Assembly: GCA_944739405.2 (NCBI GenBank)
Contig: OX123190.2
Location: 58,609,805 to 58,673,804 of the forward strand
Direction: 5' to 3'
DNA: 64,000 bases
Source of the DNA: Euclidia mi
Lineage: Eukaryota; Arthropoda; Insecta; Lepidoptera; Erebidae
Shown here: piece by piece, positions 23,101 to 32,084 of the stretch
Numbering within the stretch: the stretch's first letter is position 1
Layout of the letters: the number at the start of each line of letters is the position of its first letter
Translations under genes and position numbers: made by a program
The notes under the pieces: model-generated
What the model saw: only the letters and a program-made list of their open reading frames with translations
Databases searched by the model: none
Told to the model about the DNA's origin: nothing

Positions 23101-23410
23101 TTTACAAATAATAGTGGATACAAGTCTATTTCAAGTAAACCTCTATACTTTTCGATTTGTACGATCGCGGTCTAAAAATGTTTACCACTTTTCAAATTAC
23201 ATTCTATGTCACGCTGGGTTCAGCAAGGTCTAAAATGCTATATCTGAGTACTTATTACATTACAATCATTGGTAAGGCGTCGGGTCAAACAAAAAGAGTA
23301 TGAATATTTTTAGGTCGATGAAATAATTTGACATAAAGACAGAATTGCATTTATTTTGCTGTAAAAGTTCTGTATTTTAATATTATTATAAAAACACTTA
23401 TTGTAATAAA

Positions 23411-23461
23411 ATGGCAAGTTTAACGGTGCAACAAAGAGCTGAAATAATATTATCATTATAG
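23411..23461 (+). pseudogene. Transposase N-terminal remnant
   Basis: ATG at 23411 opens MASLTVQQRAEIILSL followed by TAG. The VQQRAEI phrase resembles the start of the helix-turn-helix domain of some mariner-like transposases. Everything downstream is lost or replaced by the SINE. The match is short, so this rests partly on the flanking TIRs. Confidence 0.45.
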
Positions 23462-23477
23462 CTCACAGTCTGATTTT

Positions 23478-23870
23478 CGCTAGACGAAATCATCATCATC
23501 ACCCTTAGTTGCATACCAAGCTTGCGCTTCGGAGCCCAGGGCTTGCTATTACTTATTCATCTAACATCATTCTAAGGTTAGACCAGTAGTCAGTAGGTAA
23601 ATTTTAGGGCACTGACTTCCCACTAATGACTGCCATAGATCATGACAGCCGAGACTGCTTAACGTGCTTTGCACGGGGGTGAAACACCACCAACTTCGAG
23701 CTAATTAAGAATTTCTTGACAGAAATTTCTATAATTTGTCACTAAGAAATTCTTAACAGAAAACCTTAGCAACATTTTCCGAGCCCGACCCGCGATTCGA
23801 ACCCGAGACCTCATGATCAGCTATCGTATGCACTACCGCTAGACCAACGAGGCAGTCTTACGCTAGACGA
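23478..23870 (-). mobile_element. tRNA-derived SINE, minus strand, with 10-bp TSD
   Basis: Read on minus from 23860: GCCTCGTTGGTCTAGCGGTA (A box) and GGTCTCGGGTTCGAATCGCG (B box), a clear tRNA-like polymerase III head. The body ends in an (ATG)n tail (CATCATCATCATC at 23490 on plus). CGCTAGACGA at 23478-23487 and 23861-23870 is the target duplication. It is inserted inside the mariner-like element, so it is younger than that element. Confidence 0.85.
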
Positions 23871-24379
23871 TATAAATATTGTATTTTTTTCAAAAAGGTT
23901 TTATATTCAGGATGTCGTATTTTCGCCATCCCTTTCATTATAATCTGCCAATGTAAAAGTCATTTGATAAACTTATTAATTACAAATACCAAAATCGTAA
24001 ATAGCAAGTTTAAAATTACATTATTTGAAGACTACAAATATTTTAGTTTCAGTGTAAATATCACGCTTGTAATTAAATGAACGTATATTATAAATGTGGA
24101 ATAATAAATCGGTATTGACACCAGTTGCTACGCAACGCATGTTATCATAGATTGGTTGCCTAGTACAATATCGTCGTCCTTGTGTCATTGATGTGTTCAT
24201 GCAATTATAAGCCTTAAGGTGGTAAACACTTTCAGACCGCGACTGTACATGTTTATGACTCCTTTTTTAATATTTTGGTTTTATACATCATGCTTGTGGG
24301 TGTCAAAACGAGTTAATCTAGAATTTGCAGATATATATCTGTCCCATAATATATTAGTCTATGTCTGTCCCTAAAAATG

Positions 24380-24640
24380 AATTTCATCATCATCCTTATC
24401 AGCCCTCTGGTAGTCCACTGCTGGACTAGGCCTCTCCTTTGAAAGGAGGAATTGGCTTACTATATACCACGCTGGCCAAACGGGTTGGTATAGGGTTTGT
24501 ATTAAGTTTTCCTTCTCTTGCAGTGCTGTTCTCTGCATAATATGTTCCCTCTGTCGGCTCTTACCACCCATGGGATGATATGGGGTCGTGACATTCCGGA
24601 TTCTTAATCCGTCACCACACGGACTACGGTTTCAAGGTTA
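24380..24640 (-). repeat. LINE 3'-end fragment, minus strand
   Basis: On plus it starts CATCATCATCC and reads AGTCCACTGCTGGACTAGGC, ACCACGCTGGCCAAACGGGT, then TCACCACACGGAC. This is the common RTE-like 3' region in reverse with an (ATG)n tail. Confidence 0.6.
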
Positions 24641-24940
24641 TAAACAAACCAATTAGGTATATATTGCAGACCATGCAGTGGTGTACTTCGGCGTGCGGCG
24701 TCTTTAAGTGATTTTACTCTACTTAGGGCCACACGTCTTTCCAGCCGCCAAAGAACGGGACCCTATCCCGTTCTTTGGCGGGTGGAAAGACGTGTGGCCC
24801 TAAGTAGAGTAAAATCACTTAGTGATATCCAGGTGGAAGAGCTAGATTGTTCTAAGCTGACAGATATATATAACACCATGCAATGCAGACGCACTGGCGG
24901 AGATGGAGAGGATGCGGGCTCATTCGCCTACTTAAAATAA
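24640..24940 (+). other. Open frame remnant through the hairpin, unknown
   Basis: A plus-strand frame is open for about 95 codons, through both arms of the hairpin, and ends ...GEDAGSFAYLK with TAA at 24938-24940 followed at once by AATAAA. The C-terminal part (VEELDCSKLTDIYNTMQC) is protein-like in composition. I do not recognise a family, and no start codon is evident. It could be the terminal exon of a degenerate gene or chance. Confidence 0.25.
24705..24821. repeat. 117-bp near-perfect hairpin
   Basis: The left arm 24705-24760 and right arm 24766-24821 are 56 bp each, complementary except for one mismatch (CCAGCCGCC versus CCACCCGCC), around a 5-base centre (24761-24765). It is not AT-rich. 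It could be a snap-back duplication, a minimal foldback insertion, or a hairpin-RNA source. Confidence 0.9.
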
Positions 24941-25004
24941 ATGTATAAATGTCAAAAATATATATTTCGTTATTAAAGACCAAAAAGTATAAAATAGATT
25001 CATA

Positions 25005-25278
25005 GTTTAAAAAACACTAGAAAACACGCTTTTATGTTTATGTAAATGTTTTGCTCTTGTGCGATCTCATGCAGCTTCCGCCAGGAAGTTAGTATTAGTA
25101 TTTGTTAAAAATAAAGTCTTTCCTGTTCCAGCGCTCCACGCTTTTACAATCAAATATTGTAATTAAAAGCATATAGTTTACACTTCAGCCCAGAAATAGA
25201 GACAGCTTGAACGATCCATAATTTATTTTTTGTGTTTACGTGCATTTATAAAAGCGTGTTTTCTAGTGTTTTTTAAAC
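25005..25278. mobile_element. 274-bp MITE, Tc1/mariner type
   Basis: Inverted ends GTTTAAAAAACACTAG and AAAACACGCTTTTAT continue as a perfect terminal match of more than 30 bp (25002-25035 against 25248-25281), flanked by TA at 25003-25004 and 25279-25280. The interior is non-coding. The first breakpoint of the large tandem array lies inside the right TIR, so only its last ~15 bp are carried into every array unit. Confidence 0.75.
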
Positions 25279-26277
25279 TATTAATTTATTTTTCTTTTAC
25301 AACACTCCAACTCTTTTATATTATACATTGCCAAACTTTAATGTATTTTTATTGTTAATACTCACCAATTTCAGTTCTAATACACTTTCGATTTCGCAAA
25401 ACAGCTTTCAAACCACTCCCCGTTTTCGCCTAACTTTATGTGAAAATCTAAGCGTGTAAATATCAGAGAATCCGCGCGGCTCACAAACTCACAACCAATC
25501 AACCATGAGAGATCGCGCTATTTCCTCCAAGTGCATCTATTCACTGAAGTAATACGTTCACGCTTTTCCTATTACCCGTATGACATAATAGAGCACCCAA
25601 CTGATTGGACGTTTTTCTATAGTTCGCAAAAATTCCGATAAATCGCGATCAATCTATTTTACGTCGATCTACAGATTTACCCGTAAACGCTATTGTAGCA
25701 TGAACAATGGACGTTTTTTGGCTGTGACGTAAATGGATATGAGTAAATTTTTATGTTATGTGAAAGGTAAGGGAAATTAGTAAATGTATTTTTTGTGGTT
25801 AGTGACGAACGTGGGATTATTTATGACATTTTATTTTTCTGATATGCTAAAGTAACAGCCAAATCAATAGGGTTACCAAATAATAATAAAGTAATGATTT
25901 ATGATTTTTCTTTCCTATAATAGACTTTTAGTAGTGAAATTTATTTATTTAGTAGTGAATGAAGTTCCTTAAATGTGGGCAGGTATATACGATACAGAAA
26001 GGCTTATCCATTTTAGTATTGGAGGCCAACTGTGTTTTCCCCTTCTTACACGAGAACTTGCAGATTGATATGAAGTTTGGAGGAGGTAATGTGATAGTCT
26101 GCCTGCTTCGCGTTTTTTAAATAAAAGATGTTTGTAACTAGCTATCTTTTACTGCTTACGTAAAAATATTCGCCGTTTAATAGGACTTGTATGTTTTCTG
26201 TGTAATGAGTGGCAAAAGATGGGATCATTTTTATTTTGTGTTGATACTCTATATGATATAGCTAGTCTGACCAACTT

Positions 26278-26649
26278 ATGTACGTCCTAAACATAAGAGC
26301 CCAGAGCATGTTTAACTCAAAATTTACGAGTCAAAATCATTGTTCACCATTAGGTACACAAATCAAGTATTTACTGTCTACAATACTTGGAATAAAAGTA
26401 AATGAAACATCAGTCGAGATCAATGGCGTAGATGCAATAACCTGTGAGAGAGTGGCTCATTTCCCGTCTCATCCAATAGCCAACTATGTAGATTCATGCC
26501 CATTCCATTACACCCGATACGATATTATTAGTAAAATATATTTGCCGAGTGAGGGCTGGAAAATTAATGGAAGTCATTTGTTGTTTCGAATAAATAAGTA
26601 TTGTAAAACAGGTGTACCTACCCTATGTTTATACAAAGGGTCAATGTGA
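26278..26649 (+). CDS. Unknown 123-aa ORF, array unit 1
   Basis: An open frame of 123 codons beginning MYVLNIRAQSMFNSKF and ending CLYKGSM, 15 bases after an in-frame TAG at 26263. The composition is protein-like, with seven Cys and phrases such as TCERVAHFPSHPIANYVDSC. I recognise no family and see no signal peptide or membrane span. It lies outside the Helitron and the nested TIR element and is the only sizeable frame in the non-mobile part of the unit. It could be a small gene, a single exon of a larger gene whose other exons were not duplicated, or an old transposon remnant. Identity between units reflects recent copying and is not evidence of selection. Confidence 0.4.
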   Translation: MYVLNIRAQSMFNSKFTSQNHCSPLGTQIKYLLSTILGIKVNETSVEINGVDAITCERVAHFPSHPIANYVDSCPFHYTRYDIISKIYLPSEGWKINGSHLLFRINKYCKTGVPTLCLYKGSM

Positions 26650-26788
26650 TACATAATGTTTGTTAGGTATTATTTTTGCTTTTATTGTAATGAATATGTA
26701 GCTAGTGGTGTAACCTTCGTCTGTTACGGGTCCAGTAAATTGAGATGCAGAGGAGTTGGGCTTTATTTAGAATGTTTGATCCTGGTAA

Positions 26789-26891
26789 GGGTAGGTTTTA
26801 GTTAAGGGAAAAATAAAAATAAACCTACCCTGAGTCATAGGATGACTCAAACGCTTTTGGGAAGATGTGGCTCACATCTTCCCAAAAGCGT
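26789..26891. repeat. Three adjacent hairpins, unit 1
   Basis: Hairpin 1: GGGTAGGTTT (26789-26798) with AAACCTACCC (26821-26830). Hairpin 2: TGAGTCAT-AGG-ATGACTCA (26831-26849). Hairpin 3: 19-bp perfect arms, ACGCTTTTGGGAAGATGTG (26851-26869) and its complement (26873-26891), loop GCT. They are packed with one base or none between them, 140 bp after the ORF. Function is unknown; possibly nested remnants of small inverted-repeat elements or a structured RNA. Confidence 0.85.
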
Positions 26892-27109
26892 AGCGTAGTC
26901 TGAAAAATCCATGAAAATTTAGTGTGTTTTCAGGTTCTTCTTAGTAGGGAAAACACAATTTTGCCAACCACCGCCATATTTCTGGAGAAAGCTGATAAGA
27001 CCCTTATACCTAATAGCAAAATTTGTTTTTCCATGTGGCCCGCTGTAAAGTAACATGGTAAGGTATCTATACTAATATATAAAGCTGAAGTTGAGTTTGT
27101 TTGTTTGTT

Positions 27110-30100
27110 AAGGGACATATCTGACGGAAGATTCGTCGCGTTTTGTCCGTCGCGTAACGCCAATACATACAAATGTATAGAAAACGTTCAACCTTTCACA
27201 CCTGACCGATGATCCGTTAGTACGTCGAGCGTACAGCGTCTGTTCCGTTTCCGTCAACGCATTATCCGTCGACGTCGCGCGCACCACGCACCACCTGATT
27301 TTTTACCTTTGAGTAAGGAATATACATGGAGAGGGCAAATAGTACATATAGAAAAATTACATTATACACATATATACGAAATCGACATAAAGCCACCAAA
27401 CATAGTGTTGTCTCGTTTTGTGTTAGGGATGTCTCTGTCAGAAAAAAGAGATAGCCATAGTTTACTGAATAAATTAATCATGACGATATTTTATTAGAAA
27501 TGTCATTCGTACCATTGTCGCCAAGGTTTATGGTACATCTGCTGTGAAATCGTTGTATATCGAACATAATAATTTTGTTTTTGTGCATAAATATGTTTAA
27601 AAACCAGATGAATCAGTGCTTCAGGCTGTGTTTCATTACCGTATGAATGGTGTCATCCATGTCCGGTACTTTCTCAGCGACACAGTATCGATATTGGCTC
27701 TCAGAGAATATTTTGTTACATGTTTGATACAAGGGTCGTCTTTCGCTTTGCCATGTTTGCCCACATTTTCATTATGGAATAAACTAATCTGGCAAAAGAT
27801 TTAAACTAACTAAAGTAACTTACTACAAAAATGTATTATTTTCCTCTAACCGGCTCCATATCGATATCGATTACATTCTGGAGTACAACCCAAATGGCAG
27901 CCATTTTATTTGCCCAACGTTTCGTAGGTATGCACGCTAATTTAGTAGGTATGCACGCTAAATTCGTAGGTATTGGACATACCATATCCATGTCATTCCC
28001 AGATCGGTGATTTTTAAGATCATAAGATTCCAGGGCCGCCAGACCTTACTTATTTTTTCATAAACGAAATGTGTAGAATAATGTGGTGTTAGTATGTGCT
28101 ATGAGTGTACGCATACTTGCAAGCTTGGATCGAGGGCCAATTAATAATAATAGTAAGTAAATAATAATATAATTTATTTATTTCAAACCCTTCTCACAAT
28201 GTTTCAAGAAACAAAATATAATACAGTACACAGATATTCTGGATCTTTTGATTAACATTTTAGAAGGCGATCAGACAGTGTTAACCCTGACTCCCTGACT
28301 CCTAAACTAGGTAGAACCTGTATCTTAGGAGCCAGTGTTCTCCTGCTAAGTGATGTATGTTAATTTTCTGTACATATTCTTTCTATTTTGTAAGCGAGTG
28401 AAATGGAGGATGTATGTGTATGTGCGTGCGTGGTGCGTGTGCGTATGTGTGTGTGTGTGTGTGTGTTGTGTGTGGTGTGTGCCTGTGGGTGCAAGAATCT
28501 TGGCTTCATGGGTATTTAGCTTGTCGATGTCTATGTTTTTACAAACGCTTTTGTAGAGAAGTGGGCTTACAATATAAAGCTGGCGTCTGGCGAAACCTGT
28601 TCTATGTCTTGGTGTTGGACATAATATCCTATGCTTACGTTTTGTTGGAATCGGTGGAGGTAATAATTTGTGTTGCCTAGTAACTGTTTGAATCACAAAG
28701 AGTTGCCTCACAGTATGTAATTTATATTCAGCATATAACATTGTCGTAGGGTATCTGAAAGGTTTAAATAACATTACCTTAATGACAGCTCTTTGTGCTC
28801 GCTCTAGTTGCAGAACTTTAGTCTTCGCAGCGCCTCCCCATACCGGTAAACAGTAAGTGATGACGGACTGACAGAGCGCTAGGTATACCATTTTTTAGTA
28901 TCTTGGAGTCTGCACCGTGTCTTAGAGATTTAACGATGTAAATAAATCTTCGAACTCTCGAGGCTATATGTTCGATATGTCGATTCCACTTCCGTTCATC
29001 ATCAATTACTACACCTAGGTATTTAGTTTGGGGTACGCGAGAAAAATTCACGCAAGAACATGTTAAGGGATCAGTGCAAGAGTGTGCTGTGATGGTAAAA
29101 TCTGCGGGGACTTTGGTGCTATACCCCGTAGAAAAGGCTATATAGAGTCTTGCTTACATTTAAGGTAAGTAGATTCTGAGTCAACCAATGCATGACCAAC
29201 TGTAGTGACCGTGCCGCATTTTTTTTGACCTCAGACCAATCATCACCAAACACAAAAATGGCCGTGTGACCCGCGTAAGCAAATATTTTTGATTTCAGAA
29301 AGTACAAAGATTGTTAATGTAGACCTGGAATAAAATTGGTCCAATGACACTTCCTTGTGGAATACCGTACGTAATAGTTTCATCATTACTAAGTAGCGAA
29401 CCAATCTTTACAGATATGGTTCTGTTAGAAAGATGACTTTTAAATAAATTAAGCATATTATCACGTATGCCGATGGCGTCTAATTTGGCTAGGAGTATGG
29501 GGACAGAGACCGTGGCGAACGCTTTGGTTCTTTTTTGGTTTGGCGCAAAAATATATTAGTATATCTAAAAATATACTAATACATTTTTGGTTATTGTCGA
29601 CTTTACCTGCGACGAAATTTGTAATATCGGCAACCGCATCTTCGATGGATAATAATTTTTAGGCATGAGGTGCTAAAGGTCCATGGGAACAATTTCCATA
29701 CATACCTATATAGAAAACATTTTGTGTCATGCTCTGCAATTGTAACCCCTTCTATATCATTTGTATAAATTTTGCTAAAAACCGTAACCAAATCGTATCA
29801 TCGTCTTTTATTTTTGAACCTCCATTCCTATATAGGAAATATATTCAAATAACGCTTGTTGGCTACTATAAAAAATCTCCGAAGTCCGACATATTTTTAA
29901 TAGTCAAACTCGAATTGCAATATAAATAACTACAGGACTTCAGTGACTACAGAACATCAGGGAACACGACAGTAAAATATTGAGCTGCCCTGAGTACGGC
30001 CCTGAACGAACAAACTGATATGTGTGCATAATAGCCACGCTTTCAGCAAATGTGTGCAGATACGCTCGACGCATTTTCCGTCAGATGTGTACCGACTCAT

Positions 30101-30165
30101 TTGACGGAATAGACGCGACCGAAGATACGTTCGACGCATCTTCCGTCAGATATGTTCCGACCCTT
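27110..30165. mobile_element. ~3.06-kb TIR element with nested LINE, unit 1
   Basis: Other units end with AAGGGTCGGAACATATCTG and its exact complement, continuing ACGGAAGAT; in unit 1 the left TIR has lost TCGGA. The element splits a Helitron 5' region (TTTGTTTGTT | AAGGG ... CCCTT | ATTTGTTTG). TTA lies on both sides if the outer A/T bases are assigned to the duplication, which would suit a 3-bp TTA target as in PIF/Harbinger, but this is ambiguous. Subterminal CGTCAGAT and ACGTTCGACGCATC repeats lie at both ends. No transposase was seen; the interior holds a dead LINE. Confidence 0.7.
28140..29535 (-). pseudogene. LINE reverse transcriptase fragment, unit 1
   Basis: Minus-strand, 5'-truncated Jockey/CR1/I-type LINE. 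From right to left: KAFATVSVPILL (about 29520), GIPQGSVIGPILF (29350), the catalytic box now FAYAGHTA at 29260-29283 in place of YADD, LTLNVSKT, TKYLGVVIDDERKW (29020), then in another frame SVITYCLPVWGG and LQLERAQRAVIKVM (28860-28780). The tail at the left is AATAAATAA-like. Two frameshifts and loss of both catalytic Asp residues make it inactive. A (CA)n microsatellite at about 28446-28466 lies within its 3' region. Confidence 0.8.
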
Positions 30166-31252
30166 ATTTGTTTGTTTGGTTGAACGCACTAATCTCCGGC
30201 ACTACTGGTCCGATTTGAAAAATCCTTTCAATGTTAAATAGTGTTTTTTAAACTATTAATTTATTTTTCTTTTACAACACTCCAACTCTTTTATATTATA
30301 CATTGCCAAACTTTAATGTATTTTTATTGTTAATACTCACCAATTTCAGTTCTAATACACTTTCGATTTCGCAAAACAGCTTTCAAACCACTCCCCGTTT
30401 TCGCCTAACTTTATGTGAAAATCTAAGCGTGTAAATATCAGAGAATCCGCGCGGCTCACAAACTCACAACCAATCAACCATGAGAGATCGCGCTATTTCC
30501 TCCAAGTGCATCTATTCACTGAAGTAATACGTTCACGCTTTTCCTATTACCCGTATGACATAATAGAGCACCCAACTGATTGGACGTTTTTCTATAGTTC
30601 GCAAAAATTCCGATAAATCGCGATCAATCTATTTTACGTCGATCTACAGATTTACCCGTAAACGCTATTGTAGCATGAACAATGGACGTTTTTTGGCTGT
30701 GACGTAAATGGATATGAGTAAATTTTTATGTTATGTGAAAGGTAAGGGAAATTAGTAAATGTATTTTTTGTGGTTAGTGACGAACGTGGGATTATTTATG
30801 ACATTTTATTTTTCTGATATGCTAAAGTAACAGCCAAATCAATAGGGTTACCAAATAATAATAAAGTAATGATTTATGATTTTTCTTTCCTATAATAGAC
30901 TTTTAGTAGTGAAATTTATTTATTTAGTAGTGAATGAAGTTCCTTAAATGTGGGCAGGTATATACGATACAGAAAGGCTTATCCATTTTAGTATTGGAGG
31001 CCAACTGTGTTTTCCCCTTCTTACACGAGAACTTGCAGATTGATATGAAGTTTGGAGGAGGTAATGTGATAGTCTGCCTGCTTCGCGTTTTTTAAATAAA
31101 AGATGTTTGTAACTAGCTATCTTTTACTGCTTACGTAAAAATATTCGCCGTTTAATAGGACTTGTATGTTTTCTGTGTAATGAGTGGCAAAAGATGGGAT
31201 CATTTTTATTTTGTGTTGATACTCTATATGATATAGCTAGTCTGACCAACTT

Positions 31253-31618
31253 ATGTACGTCCTAAACATAAGAGCCCAGAGCATGTTTAACTCAAAATTT
31301 ACGAGTCAAAATCATTGTTCACCATTAGGTACACAAATCAAGTATTTACTGTCTACAATACTTGGAATAAAAGTAAATGAAACATCAGTCGAGATCAATG
31401 GCGTAGATGCAATAACCTGTGAGAGAGTGGCTCATTTCCCGTCTCATCCAATAGCCAACTATGTAGATTCATGCCCATTCCATTACACCCGATACGATAT
31501 TATTAGTAAAATATATTTGCCGAGTGAGGGCTGGAAAATTAATGGAAGTCATTTGTTGTTTCGAATAAATAAGTATTGTAAAACAGGTGTACCTACCCTA
31601 TGTTTATACAAAGGGTAA
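31253..31618 (+). CDS. Unknown 121-aa ORF, array unit 2
   Basis: Same ORF as at 26278, but a C-to-A change creates TAA two codons before the usual end, removing the final Ser-Met. Confidence 0.4.
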   Translation: MYVLNIRAQSMFNSKFTSQNHCSPLGTQIKYLLSTILGIKVNETSVEINGVDAITCERVAHFPSHPIANYVDSCPFHYTRYDIISKIYLPSEGWKINGSHLLFRINKYCKTGVPTLCLYKG

Positions 31619-31763
31619 ATGTGATACATAATGTTTGTTAGGTATTATTTTTGCTTTTATTGTAATGAATATGTAGCTAGTGGTGTAACCTTCGTCTGTT
31701 ACGGGTCCAGTAAATTGAGATGCAGAGGAGTTGGGCTTTATTTAGAATGTTTGATCCTGGTAA

Positions 31764-31866
31764 GGGTAGGTTTTAGTTAAGGGAAAAATAAAAATAAACC
31801 TACCCTGAGTCATAGGATGACTCAAACGCTTTTGGGAAGATGTGGCTCACATCTTCCCAAAAGCGT
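31764..31866. repeat. Three adjacent hairpins, unit 2
   Basis: Same three hairpins as in unit 1; arms unchanged. Confidence 0.85.
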
Positions 31867-32084
31867 AGCGTAGTCTGAAAAATCCATGAAAATTTAGTGT
31901 GTTTTCAGGTTCTTCTTAGTAGGGAAAACACAATTTTGCCAACCACCGCCATATTTCTGGAGAAAGCTGATAAGACCCTTATACCTAATAGCAAAATTTG
32001 TTTTTCCATGTGGCCCGCTGTAAAGTAACATGGTAAGGTATCTATACTAATATATAAAGCTGAAGTTGAGTTTGTTTGTTTGTT

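Larger units (their letters stand above)
23162..24245 (+). mobile_element. Mariner/Tc1-like element, deleted, with nested SINE
   Basis: The left end CGATCGCGGTCTAAAAATG and TTTACCAC is matched in inverse by the right end GTGGTAAACACTTTCAG and ACCGCGACTG, about 30 bp with few mismatches. A TA dinucleotide flanks each end (23160-23161 and 24246-24247), as expected for the IS630-Tc1-mariner superfamily. Without the SINE the element is about 700 bp, too short for a full transposase. Confidence 0.65.
25264..30238 (+). repeat. Array unit 1
   Basis: Shortest unit (4975 bp). It differs by loss of TCGGA in the left TIR of the nested element (AAGGGACATATC at 27110) and by ATATACATGGAGAGG at 27321, where other units read ATATAAAAGGGGGAGG. 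The (GT)n tract is at about 28446-28466. It shares GGCATGAGG at 29661 with unit 2. Confidence 0.95.

Noticed and set aside
23790..23860. Possible minus-strand tRNA gene
   Set aside because: It is the head of a SINE bounded by a 10-bp target duplication.
26930..27172. Minus-strand frames of 80-120 codons across the left end of the TIR element in each unit
   Set aside because: They run over transposon subterminal repeats, change length between units through small indels and show no motif.
28414..28680. Plus-strand frames with VCVCVCVC-like runs (and the same in other units)
   Set aside because: They are translations of the (GT)n microsatellite and the antisense of the LINE fragment.
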